64,000 nucleotides of DNA from assembly GCA_947561585.1 (NCBI GenBank), contig CANNZV010000870.1, positions 1-64,000 on the forward strand, given 5' to 3'. Source of the DNA: Caprella mutica. Its lineage: Eukaryota > Arthropoda > Malacostraca > Amphipoda > Caprellidae. Below are positions 1-12,466 of this stretch, piece after piece. The position numbers were made by a program, and so were the translations under genes. Every line of letters begins with the position of its first letter. The first letter of the stretch is position 1. The notes below the pieces were generated by a model. It did no database searches, was not told where the DNA came from, and worked only from the letters and a program-made list of their open reading frames with translations.

Positions 1-1739
1 ATCCTTATCTGTAGATAGATCCTTTGCTGTAGATTAAATCGTTTGCTGTAGATAGATACTTTGCTATAGATAGATCCTTTACTGTAGATAGATCCTTTGC
101 TGTAGATAGATCCTTTGCTGTAGATAGATCTTATGCTGTAGATAGATTCTTTACTGCTGATAGATTCTTTGCTGTACATAGATTCTTTGTTGTAGATAGA
201 ATAGATAGATCATTTGCTATAGATAGATCCTTCGCTGTAGATAGATCCTTTTCTGTAGATAGATCTTTTTCTGTAGATAGATCCTTTGCTGTAAATAAAT
301 AAATAAATCCTGTGCCGTAGATAGATCCCTTGCCGTAGATAGATCATTTGCTGTAGATAGATCCTTTGTTGTAGATAGATCCTTCGCTGTAGATAGATCC
401 TTTTCTGTAGATAGATCCTTTTCTGTAGATAGATCCTTTACTGTAGATAAAACCTTGCTGTTGATAGATCCCATACTGTAAATAGATTCTTTGCTGTAGA
501 TAGATCCTTTTCTATAGAAAGATCCTCTGCTGTAGAAAGATCTTCTGCTGTGAATAGATCCTTTGCTGTGTAGATAGATCCTTTGCTGTTGACAGATCTT
601 TTGCTGTAGAAAGATCCTTTGGTTGTAGATAGATCTTTGCTGTAGATAGATCCCTTACTGTAGATAGAACACTTTGCTGTAGGTAGATCATTTGCTGTAG
701 ATAGATCATTTACTGTAGATAGATCACTTTGCTGTAGGTAGATCCTTTGCTGTTGAAAAATCCTCTGCTGGTAGAAAGATTTTCTGCTGGTGAATAGATC
801 CTTTGCTGTAGATAGATCCTTTGCTGTTGACAGATCTTTTGCTGTAGAAAGATCCTTTGGTGTAGATAGATCCCTTACTGTAGATAGATCACTTTGCTGT
901 AGATATATCTTTTGCTGAAGATAGATCCTTTGCTGTAGATAGATCCTTTGCTGTAGATAATCCTTTGCTGCAGATAGATCCCTTATTGTTGATAGATCCA
1001 TTGCTGTAGATAGATTCTTTGCTGTAGATAGAACTTTCGTTGTAAATAGATCTTTTGCTATAGATAGATCCTTTGCTGTTGACAGATCCTTCGCTGTAGA
1101 AAGATCTTTTGGTGTAGACAGATTCTTTTCTGTAGATAGATCCCTTACTGAAAATAGATCACTTTGCTGTAGATAGATCCTTTGCTGTAGACAGATCCTA
1201 TGCTGTATAAAGTTCTGCTGTTGTAAATAGATCCTTTTTTGTAGATAGATCATTGGCTTTAGATAGATCCTTTGCTTAAGATAGATCCTTAAATGTAGAT
1301 TGATACTTTGCTGTAGAGAGATCCTTTGCAGTAGATAAATCCTTGACTGTAAACAGATCCTTTGCTGTAGATAGATCCTTTGCTGTAGATAGATCCTTTG
1401 CAGTAGATAGATCCTTTGCTGTAGATAGATACTTTGCTGTAGATTGATCCTTTGCTGTTGACAGATCCTGCGTTGTAGAAAGATCCTTTGGTGAAGACAG
1501 AATCTTTGCTGTAGATAGATACCTTACTGAAGATAGATCACTTTGCTGTAGATAGATCCTTCGCTGTAGATAGATCCTTTGCTGTATAAAGTTCTGCTGT
1601 TGTAAATAGATTTTTTGTTGTAGATAGATCATTGGCTTTAGATAGATCCTTTGCTGTTGATAGATTCTTTGCTTAAGATAGATCTTTAACTTTAGATTGA
1701 TCCTATGCTGTAGAGAGATCCTTTGCAGTAGATAAATAT
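1..1739 (+). repeat. Partial higher-order repeat, left-most copy
   Basis: This matches the right part of the 4,685-bp higher-order unit (compare 4,689-6,424). The offset drifts from 4,688 to 4,685 because this copy carries several small indels, mostly between about 450 and 960: a missing T near 451, an added TG near 569, extra bases near 632, 770 and 790, and a 2-bp loss near 957. From about 1,260 onward it matches the other copies almost base for base. Confidence 0.85.
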
Positions 1740-3435
1740 TTGACTGTAGATAGATCCTTTGCTGTAGATAGATCCTTTGCTGTAGATAGATCCTTTGCTG
1801 TAGATAGATCCTTTGCAGTAGATAGATTCTTTGCTGAAGATAGTTTCTTTGCTGTAGATAGTTTCTCTGCAGCAGATGTATCCTATGCAGTAGATAGATC
1901 CATTACTTTACATAGATCCTATGCTGTATAAAGATCCTTTGCTGAGGATAGATCCGTTGCTGTAGATAGATCCTTTGCTGCAGATAGATCCCTCATTGTT
2001 GATAGATCTTTTACTGTAGATAGATCCTTTACTGTAGATAGATCCTTTGCTGTGGATAGATCCTTATCTGTAGATAGATCCTTTGCTGTAGATAAATCGT
2101 TTGCTGTAGATAGATACTTTGCTGTAGATAGATCCTTTACTGTAGATAGATCCTTTTTTGTAGATAGATCATTGGCTTTAGATAGATCCTTTGCTGTAGA
2201 TAGATCCTTTGCTTAAGATAGATCCTTTGCTGTAGATAGATCCTTCGCAGTAGATAGATCCTTTGCTGTAGATAGATACTTTGCTGTAGATAGATCCTTA
2301 GCTGTAGATCGATCCTTCGCTGAAAATAGATCCTTTGCTGTAGATTGATCCTTTGCTGCAAAAAAGATCCCTTACTGTAGATAGATCCATTGCTGTAGAT
2401 AGATCCTATGCTGTAGAAATATCCTTTGCTGTAGTTAGATCATTTGCTGTAGATTGATCCTTCGCTGTAAATAGGTCCCTCACTGTAGATAGGTGCTTTG
2501 CTGTAGGTAGATCCTTTGCTGTTGAAAAATCCTCTGCTGTAGAAAGATTCTCTGCTGTGAATAGATCCTTTGCTGTAGATAGATCCTTTGCTGTTGACAG
2601 ATCTTTTGCTGTAGAAAGATCCTTTGGTGTAGATAGATCCCTTACTGTAGATAGATCACTTTGCTGTAGATATATCTTTTGCTGAAGATAGATCCTTTGC
2701 TGTAGATAGATCCTTTGCTGTAGATAGATCCTTTGCTGCAGATAGATCCCTTATTGTTGATAGATCCTTTGCTGTTGACAGATCCTGCGCTGTAGAAAGA
2801 TCTTTTGGTGTAGACAGATTCTTTTCTGTAGATAGATCCCTTACTGAAAATAGATCACTTTGCTGTAGATAGATCCTTTGCTGTAGACAGATCCTATGCT
2901 GTATAAAGTTCTGCTGTTGTAAATAGATCCTTTTTTGTAGATAGATCATTGGCTTTAGATAGATCCTTTGCTTAAGATAGATCCTTAAATGTAGATTGAT
3001 ACTTTGCTGTAGAGAGATCCTTTGCAGTAGATAAATCCTTGACTGTAAACAGATCCTTTGCTGTAGATAGATCCTTTGCTGTAGATAGATCCTTTGCAGT
3101 AGATAGATCCTTTGCTGTAGATAGATACTTTGCTGTAGATTGATCCTTTGCTGTTGACAGATCCTGCGTTGTAGAAAGATCCTTTGGTGAAGACAGAATC
3201 TTTGCTGTAGATAGATACCTTACTGAAGATAGATCACTTTGCTGTAGATAGATCCTTCGCTGTAGATAGATCCTTTGCTGTATAAAGTTCTGCTGTTGTA
3301 AATAGATTTTTTGTTGTAGATAGTTCTTTGGCTTTAGATAGATCCTTTGCTGTTGATAGATTCTTTGCTTAAGATAGATCTTTAACTTTAGATTGATCCT
3401 ATGCTGTAGAGAGATCCTTTGCAGTAGATAAATAT
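1740..3435 (+). repeat. Short subunit (1,696 bp) of the higher-order repeat
   Basis: It aligns with the long subunit (3,436-6,424) except for two missing blocks. One is about 1,221 bp at about 2,504, where the sequence jumps from the counterpart of 4,200 to that of 5,421. The other is 72 bp (four units) inside the counterpart of 5,573-5,938. The larger junction lies in the shared word CTTTGCTGTAG, as expected for unequal exchange between related units. Confidence 0.85.
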
Positions 3436-6424
3436 TTGACTGTAGATAGATCCTTTGCTGTAGATAGATCCTTTGCTGTAGATAGATCCTTTGCTGTAGA
3501 TAGATCCTTTGCAGTAGATAGATTCTTTGCTGAAGATAGTTTCTTTGCTGTAGATAGTTTCTCTGCAGCAGATGTATCCTATGCAGTAGATAGATCCATT
3601 ACTTTACATAGATCCTATGCTGTATAAAGATCCTTTGCTGAGGATAGATCCGTTGCTGTAGATAGATCCTTTGCTGCAGATAGATCCCTCATTGTTGATA
3701 GATCTTTTACTGTAGATAGATCCTTTACTGTAGATAGATCCTTTGCTGTGGATAGATCCTTATCTGTAGATAGATCCTTTGCTGTAGATAAATCGTTTGC
3801 TGTAGATAGATACTTTGCTGTAGATAGATCCTTTACTGTAGATAGATCCTTTTTTGTAGATAGATCATTGGCTTTAGATAGATCCTTTGCTGTAGATAGA
3901 TCCTTTGCTTAAGATAGATCCTTTGCTGTAGATAGATCCTTTGCAGTAGATAGATCCTTTGCTGTAGATAGATACTTTGCTGTAGATAGATCCTTAGCTG
4001 TAGATCGATCCTTCGCTGAAAATAGATCCTTTGCTGTAGATTGATCCTTTGCTGCAAAAAAGATCCCTTACTGTAGATAGATCCATTGCTGTAGATAGAT
4101 CCTATGCTGTAGAAATATCCTTTGCTGTAGTTAGATCATTTGCTGTAGATTGATCCTTCGCTGTAAATAGGTCCCTCACTGTAGATAGGTGCTTTGCTGT
4201 AGATAGATCCTTTGCTGTAGATAGATCCTCTGCTGTAGATAGATCTTTTGCTGTAGTAGTTCCTTTGCTGTAGAAAGATTCTCTGCTATAAATTGATCCT
4301 TTGCTGTAGATAGATCCTTTGCTGTAGATAGATCCTTTGCTGTAGATAGATCCTTTGGTGTAAATGGATCCTTTGGCTGTATAAAATTCCTTTACTGTAG
4401 ATATATCCTTTGCTGTAGATTTATCCGCTGCAAAAAGATTCCTTACTGTAGATAGATCCATTGCTGTATATAGATCCTATGCTGTAGACAGATCCTTTGC
4501 TGTAGATAGATCATTTGCTGTAGATTGATCCTTCGCTGTAAATAGATCCCTTACTGTAGAAAGGTCCTTTGCATTAGATAGATCCTTTGCTGTAGATAGA
4601 TCATTTGCTGTAGATAGATCTTTTGCTGTAGTAGTTCCTTTGCTGTAGAAAGATTCTCCGCTATAAATTGATCCTTTGCTGTGGATAGATCCTTATCTGT
4701 AGATAGATCCTTTGCTGTAGATAAATCGTTTGCTGTAGATAGATACTTTGCTATAGATAGATCCTTTACTGTAGATAGATCCTTTGCTGTAGATAGATCC
4801 TTTGCTGTAGATAGATCTTATGCTGTAGATAGATTCTTTACTGCTGATAGATTCTTTGCTGTACATAGATTCTTTGTTGTAGATAGAATAGATAGATCAT
4901 TTGCTATAGATAGATCCTTCGCTGTAGATAGATCCTTTTCTGTAGATAGATCTTTTTCTGTAGATAGATCCTTTGCTGTAAATAAATAAATAAATCCTGT
5001 GCCGTAGATAGATCCCTTGCCGTAGATAGATCATTTGCTGTAGATAGATCCTTTGTTGTAGATAGATCCTTCGCTGTAGATAGATCCTTTTCTGTAGAGA
5101 GATCCTTTTCTGTAGATAGATCCTTTACTGTAGATAAAACCTTTGCTGTTGATAGATCCCATACTGTAAATAGATTCTTTGCTGTAGATAGATCCTTTTC
5201 TATAGAAAGATCCTCTGCTGTAGAAAGATCTTCTGCTGTGAATAGATCCTTTGCTGTAGATAGATCCTTTGCTGTTGACAGATCTTTTGCTGTAGAAAGA
5301 TCCTTTGGTGTAGATAGATTCTTTGCTGTAGATAGATCCCTTACTGTAGATAGAACACTTTGCTGTAGGTAGATCATTTGCTGTAGATAGATCATTTACT
5401 GTAGATAGATCACTTTGCTGTAGGTAGATCCTTTGCTGTTGAAAAATCCTCTGCTGTAGAAAGATTTTCTGCTGTGAATAGATCCTTTGCTGTAGATAGA
5501 TCCTTTGCTGTTGACAGATCTTTTGCTGTAGAAAGATCCTTTGGTGTAGATAGATCCCTTACTGTAGATAGATCACTTTGCTGTAGATATATCTTTTGCT
5601 GAAGATAGATCCTTTGCTGTAGATAGATCCTTTGCTGTAGATAGATCCTTTGCTGCAGATAGATCCCTTATTGTTGATAGATCCATTGCTGTAGATAGAT
5701 TCTTTGCTGTAGATAGAACTTTCGTTGTAAATAGATCTTTTGCTATAGATAGATCCTTTGCTGTTGACAGATCCTGCGCTGTAGAAAGATCTTTTGGTGT
5801 AGACAGATTCTTTTCTGTAGATAGATCCCTTACTGAAAATAGATCACTTTGCTGTAGATAGATCCTTTGCTGTAGACAGATCCTATGCTGTATAAAGTTC
5901 TGCTGTTGTAAATAGATCCTTTTTTGTAGATAGATCATTGGCTTTAGATAGATCCTTTGCTTAAGATAGATCCTTAAATGTAGATTGATACTTTGCTGTA
6001 GAGAGATCCTTTGCAGTAGATAAATCCTTGACTGTAAACAGATCCTTTGCTGTAGATAGATCCTTTGCTGTAGATAGATCCTTTGCAGTAGATAGATCCT
6101 TTGCTGTAGATAGATACTTTGCTGTAGATTGATCCTTTGCTGTTGACAGATCCTGCGTTGTAGAAAGATCCTTTGGTGAAGACAGAATCTTTGCTGTAGA
6201 TAGATACCTTACTGAAGATAGATCACTTTGCTGTAGATAGATCCTTCGCTGTAGATAGATCCTTTGCTGTATAAAGTTCTGCTGTTGTAAATAGATTTTT
6301 TGTTGTAGATAGATCATTGGCTTTAGATAGATCCTTTGCTGTTGATAGATTCTTTGCTTAAGATAGATCTTTAACTTTAGATTGATCCTATGCTGTAGAG
6401 AGATCCTTTGCAGTAGATAAATAT
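3436..6424 (+). repeat. Long subunit (2,989 bp) of the higher-order repeat
   Basis: It contains everything in the short subunit plus a block of about 1,221 bp (about 4,200-5,421) holding a GTGTAAATGGATCCTTTGG variant near 4,360, the CCGCTGCAAAAAG variant near 4,425, and the AAAT-expansion variant at 4,980-4,995. Confidence 0.85.
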
Positions 6425-9400
6425 TTGACTGTAGATAGATCCTTTGCTGTAGATAGATCCTTTGCTGTAGATAGATCCTTTGCTGTAGATAGATCCTTTG
6501 CAGTAGATAGATTCTTTGCTGAAGATAGTTTCTTTGCTGTAGATAGTTTCTCTGCAGCAGATGTATCCTATGCAGTAGATAGATCCATTACTTTACATAG
6601 ATCCTATGCTGTATAAAGATCCTTTGCTGAGGATAGATCCGTTGCTGTAGATAGATCCTTTGCTGCAGATAGATCCCTCATTGTTGATAGATCTTTTACT
6701 GTAGATAGATCCTTTACTGTAGATAGATCCTTTGCTGTGGATAGATCCTTATCTGTAGATAGATCCTTTGCTGTAGATAAATCGTTTGCTGTAGATAGAT
6801 ACTTTGCTGTAGATAGATCCTTTACTGTAGATAGATCCTTTTTTGTAGATAGATCATAGGCTTTAGATAGATCCTTTGCTGTAGATAGATCCTTTGCTTA
6901 AGATAGATCCTTTGCTGTAGATAGATCCTTCGCAGTAGATAGATCCTTTGCTGTAGATAGATACTTTGCTGTAGATAGATCCTTAGCTGTAGATCGATCC
7001 TTCGCTGAAAATAGATCCTTTGCTGTAGATTGATCCTTTGCTGCAAAAAAGATCCCTTACTGTAGATAGATCCATTGCTGTAGATAGATCCTATGCTGTA
7101 GAAATATCCTTTGCTGTAGTTAGATCATTTGCTGTAGATTGATCCTTCGCTGTAAATAGGTCCCTCACTGTAGATAGGTGCTTTGCTGTAGGTAGATCCT
7201 TTGCTGTTGAAAAATCCTCTGCTGTAGAAAGATTTTCTGCTGTGAATAGATCCTTTGCTGTAGATAGATCCTTTGCTGTTGACAGATCTTTTGCTGTGGA
7301 AAGATCCTTTGGTGTAGATAGATCCCTTACTGTAGATAGATCACTTTGCTGTAGATATATCTTTTGCTGAAGATAGATCCTTTGCTGTAGATAGATCCTT
7401 TGCTGTAGATAGATCCTTTGCTGCAGATAGATCCCTTATTGTTGATAGATCCTTTGCTGTTGACAGATCCTGCGCTGTAGAAAGATCTTTTGGTGTAGAC
7501 AGATTCTTTTCTGTAGATAGATCCCTTACTGAAAATAGATCACTTTGCTGTAGATAGATCCTTTGCTGTAGACAGATCCTATGCTGTATAAAGTTCTGCT
7601 GTTGTAAATAGATCCTTTTTTGTAGATAGATCATTGGCTTTAGATAGATCCTTTGCTTAAGATAGATCCTTAAATGTAGATTGATACTTTGCTGTAGAGA
7701 GATCCTTTGCAGTAGATAAATCCTTGACTGTAAACAGATCCTTTGCTGTAGATAGATCCTTTGCTGTAGATAGATCCTTTGCAGTAGATAGATCCTTTGC
7801 TGTAGATAGATACTTTGCTGTAGATTGATCCTTTGCTGTTGACAGATCCTGCGTTGTAGAAAGATCCTTTGGTGAAGACAGAATCTTTGCTGTAGATAGA
7901 TACCTTACTGAAGATAGATCACTTTGCTGTAGATAGATCCTTCGCTGTAGATAGATCCTTTGCTGTATAAAGTTCTGCTGTTGTAAATAGATTTTTTGTT
8001 GTAGATAGATCATTGGCTTTAGATAGATCCTTTGCTGTTGATAGATTCTTTGCTTAAGATAGATCTTTAACTTTAGATTGATCCTATGCTGTAGAGAGAT
8101 CCTTTGCAGTAGATAAATATTTGACTGTAGATAGATCCTTTGCTGTAGATAGATCCTTTGCTGTAGATAGATCCTTTGCTGTAGATAGATCCTTTGCAGT
8201 AGATAGATTCTTTGCTGAAGATAGTTTCTTTGCTGTAGATAGTTTCTCTGCAGCAGATGTATCCTATGCAGTAGATAGATCCATTACTTTACATAGATCC
8301 TATGCTGTATAAAGATCCTTTGCTGAGGATAGATCCGTTGCTGTAGATAGATCCTTTGCTGCAGATAGATCCCTCATTGTTGATAGATCTTTTACTGTAG
8401 ATAGATCCTTTACTGTAGATAGATCCTTTGCTGTGGATAGATCCTTATCTGTAGATAGATCCTTTGCTGTAGATAAATCGTTTGCTGTAGATAGATACTT
8501 TGCTGTAGATAGATCCTTTACTGTAGATAGATCCTTTTTTGTAGATAGATCATTGGCTTTAGATAGATCCTTTGCTGTAGATAGATCCTTTGCTTAAGAT
8601 AGATCCTTTGCTGTAGATAGATCCTTTGCAGTAGATAGATCCTTTGCTGTAGATAGATACTTTGCTGTAGATAGATCCTTAGCTGTAGATCGATCCTTCG
8701 CTGAAAATAGATCCTTTGCTGTAGATTGATCCTTTGCTGCAAAAAAGATCCCTTACTGTAGATAGATCCATTGCTGTAGATAGATCCTATGCTGTAGAAA
8801 TATCCTTTGCTGTAGTTAGATCATTTGCTGTAGATTGATCCTTCGCTGTAAATAGGTCCCTCACTGTAGATAGGTGCTTTGCTGTAGATAGATCCTTTGC
8901 TGTAGATAGATCCTCTGCTGTAGATAGATCTTTTGCTGTAGTAGTTCCTTTGCTGTAGAAAGATTCTCTGCTATAAATTGATCCTTTGCTGTAGATAGAT
9001 CCTTTGCTGTAGATAGATCCTTTGCTGTAGATAGATCCTTTGGTGTAAATGGATCCTTTGGCTGTATAAAATTCCTTTACTGTAGATATATCCTTTGCTG
9101 TAGATTTATCCGCTGCAAAAAGATTCCTTACTGTAGATAGATCCATTGCTGTATATAGATCCTATGCTGTAGACAGATCCTTTGCTGTAGATAGATCATT
9201 TGCTGTAGATTGATCCTTCGCTGTAAATAGATCCCTTACTGTAGAAAGGTCCTTTGCATTAGATAGATCCTTTGCTGTAGATAGATCATTTGCTGTAGAT
9301 AGATCTTTTGCTGTAGTAGTTCCTTTGCTGTAGAAAGATTCTCCGCTATAAATTGATCCTTTGCTGTGGATAGATCCTTATCTGTAGATAGATCCTTTGC

Positions 9401-11109
9401 TGTAGATAAATCGTTTGCTGTAGATAGATACTTTGCTATAGATAGATCCTTTACTGTAGATAGATCCTTTGCTGTAGATAGATCCTTTGCTGTAGATAGA
9501 TCTTATGCTGTAGATAGATTCTTTACTGCTGATAGATTCTTTGCTGTACATAGATTCTTTGTTGTAGATAGAATAGATAGATCATTTGCTATAGATAGAT
9601 CCTTCGCTGTAGATAGATCCTTTTCTGTAGATAGATCTTTTTCTGTAGATAGATCCTTTGCTGTAAATAAATAAATAAATCCTGTGCCGTAGATAGATCC
9701 CTTGCCATAGATAGATCATTTGCTGTAGATAGATCCTTTGTTGTAGATAGATCCTTCGCTGTAGATAGATCCTTTTCTGTAGAGAGATCCTTTTCTGTAG
9801 ATAGATCCTTTACTGTAGATAAAACCTTTGCTGTTGATAGATCCCATACTGTAAATAGATTCTTTGCTGTAGATAGATCCTTTTCTATAGAAAGATCCTC
9901 TGCTGTAGAAAGATCTTCTGCTGTGAATAGATCCTTTGCTGTAGATAGATCCTTTGCTGTTGACAGATCTTTTGCTGTAGAAAGATCCTTTGGTGTAGAT
10001 AGATTCTTTGCTGTAGATAGATCCCTTACTGTAGATAGAACACTTTGCTGTAGGTAGATCATTTGCTGTAGATAGATCATTTACTGTAGATAGATCACTT
10101 TGCTGTAGGTAGATCCTTTGCTGTTGAAAAATCCTCTGCTGTAGAAAGATTTTCTGCTGTGAATAGATCCTTTGCTGTAGATAGATCCTTTGCTGTTGAC
10201 AGATCTTTTGCTGTAGAAAGATCCTTTGGTGTAGATAGATCCCTTACTGTAGATAGATCACTTTGCTGTAGATATATCTTTTGCTGAAGATAGATCCTTT
10301 GCTGTAGATAGATCCTTTGCTGTAGATAGATCCTTTGCTGCAGATAGATCCCTTATTGTTGATAGATTCATTGCTGTAGATAGATTCTTTGCTGTAGATA
10401 GAACTTTCGTTGTAAATAGATCTTTTGCTATAGATAGATCCTTTGCTGTTGACAGATCCTGCGCTGTAGAAAGATCTTTTGGTGTAGACAGATTCTTTTC
10501 TGTAGATAGATCCCTTACTGAAAATAGATCACTTTGCTGTAGATAGATCCTTTGCTGTAGACAGATCCTATGCTGTATAAAGTTCTGCTGTTGTAAATAG
10601 ATCCTTTTTTGTAGATAGATCATTGGCTTTAGATAGATCCTTTGCTTAAGATAGATCCTTAAATGTAGATTGATACTTTGCTGTAGAGAGATCCTTTGCA
10701 GTAGATAAATCCTTGACTGTAAACAGATCCTTTGCTGTAGATAGATCCTTTGCTGTAGATAGATCCTTTGCAGTAGATAGATCCTTTGCTGTAGATAGAT
10801 ACTTTGCTGTAGATTGATCCTTTGCTGTTGACAGATCCTGCGTTGTAGAAAGATCCTTTGGTGAAGACAGAATCTTTGCTGTAGATAGATACCTTACTGA
10901 AGATAGATCACTTTGCTGTAGATAGATCCTTCGCTGTAGATAGATCCTTTGCTGTATAAAGTTCTGCTGTTGTAAATAGATTTTTTGTTGTAGATAGATC
11001 ATTGGCTTTAGATAGATCCTTTGCTGTTGATAGATTCTTTGCTTAAGATAGATCTTTAACTTTAGATTGATCCTATGCTGTAGAGAGATCCTTTGCAGTA
11101 GATAAATAT
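6425..11109 (+). repeat. 4,685-bp higher-order repeat, copy 2
   Basis: Near-exact copy of 1,740-6,424 at an offset of 4,685, again split into a short (6,425-8,120) and a long (8,121-11,109) subunit. Differences seen by eye are isolated substitutions. Confidence 0.9.
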
Positions 11110-12370
11110 TTGACTGTAGATAGATCCTTTGCTGTAGATAGATCCTTTGCTGTAGATAGATCCTTTGCTGTAGATAGATCCTTTGCAGTAGATAGATTCT
11201 TTGCTGAAGATAGTTTCTTTGCTGTAGATAGTTTCTCTGCAGCAGATGTATCCTATGCAGTAGATAGATCCATTACTTTACATAGATCCTATGCTGTATA
11301 AAGATCCTTTGCTGAGGATAGATCCGTTGCTGTAGATAGATCCTTTGCTGCAGATAGATCCCTCATTGTTGATAGATCTTTTACTGTAGATAGATCCTTT
11401 ACTGTAGATAGATCCTTTGCTGTGGATAGATCCTTATCTGTAGATAGATCCTTTGCTGTAGATAAATCGTTTGCTGTAGATAGATACTTTGCTGTAGATA
11501 GATCCTTTACTGTAGATAGATCCTTTTTTGTAGATAGATCATTGGCTTTAGATAGATCCTTTGCTGTAGATAGATCCTTTGCTTAAGATAGATCCTTTGC
11601 TTAAGATAGATCCTTTGCTGTAGATAGATCCTTTGCAGTAGATAGATCCTTTGCTGTAGATAGATACTTTGCTGTAGATAGATCCTTAGCTGTAGATCGA
11701 TCCTTCGCTGAAAATAGATCCTTTGCTGTAGATTGATCCTTTGCTGCAAAAAAGATCCCTTACTGTAGATAGATCCATTGCTGTAGATAGATCCTATGCT
11801 GTAGAAATATCCTTTGCTGTAGTTAGATCATTTGCTGTAGATTGATCCTTCGCTGTAAATAGGTCCCTCACTGTAGATAGGTGCTTTGCTGTAGATAGAT
11901 CCTTTGCTGTAGATAGATCCTCTGCTGTAGATAGATCTTTTGCTGTAGTAGTTCCTTTGCTGTAGAAAGATTCTCTGCTATAAATTGATCCTTTGCTGTA
12001 GATAGATCCTTTGCTGTAGATAGATCCTTTGCTGTAGATAGATCCTTTGGTGTAAATGGATCCTTTGGCTGTATAAAATTCCTTTACTGTAGATATATCC
12101 TTTGCTGTAGATTTATCCGCTGCAAAAAGATTCCTTACTGTAGATAGATCCATTGCTGTATATAGATCCTATGCTGTAGACAGATCCTTTGCTGTAGATA
12201 GATCATTTGCTGTAGATTGATCCTTCGCTGTAAATAGATCCCTTACTGTAGAAAGGTCCTTTGCATTAGATAGATCCTTTGCTGTAGATAGATCATTTGC
12301 TGTAGATAGATCTTTTGCTGTAGTAGTTCCTTTGCTGTAGAAAGATTCTCCGCTATAAATTGATCCTTTG
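11110..12370 (+). repeat. Truncated long subunit, higher-order repeat copy 3
   Basis: It follows the long-subunit order of 8,121 onward, with one extra 18-bp unit (a doubled CTTTGCTTAAGATAGATC at about 11,580-11,615). The match stops near 12,370, where the counterpart at 9,366 reads GTGGATAGATCCTTATCTG but this copy continues with regular units. Confidence 0.8.
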
Positions 12371-12466
12371 CTGTAGATAGATCCTTTGATGTAGATAGAT
12401 CACTTATTGTAGATAGATCCTTTGCTGTAGATAGATCTTATGCTGTAGAAAGAACCTTTGCTGAAG
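12371..12466 (+). repeat. Linker block of satellite units
   Basis: About five units with the variant order CTTTGATG, CACTTATTG, TCTTATGCTG, GAACCTTTGCTGAAG. The same order recurs near 24,900-24,985 and 26,945-27,035, so this is a fragment of the 2-kb block described below, placed between two other blocks. Confidence 0.7.

Larger units (their letters stand above)
1740..6424 (+). repeat. 4,685-bp higher-order repeat, copy 1
   Basis: The copy is delimited by the recurring landmark TTTGACTGTAGATAG followed by four regular units and the variant TTTCTCTGCAGCAG. That landmark recurs at 1,740, 3,436, 6,425, 8,121 and 11,110, giving alternating spacings of 1,696 and 2,989 bp. The unit therefore consists of a short and a long subunit. 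By eye I found about five single-base differences from copy 2 (for example 2173/6858, 2550/7235, 5021/9706 and 5683/10368). Confidence 0.9.

Noticed and set aside
1740..1931. Forward open frame of 63 codons (DRSFAV repeats), present in many copies
   Set aside because: It starts with TTG, consists only of satellite units and ends at a chance stop. Its recurrence reflects block duplication, not a gene family.
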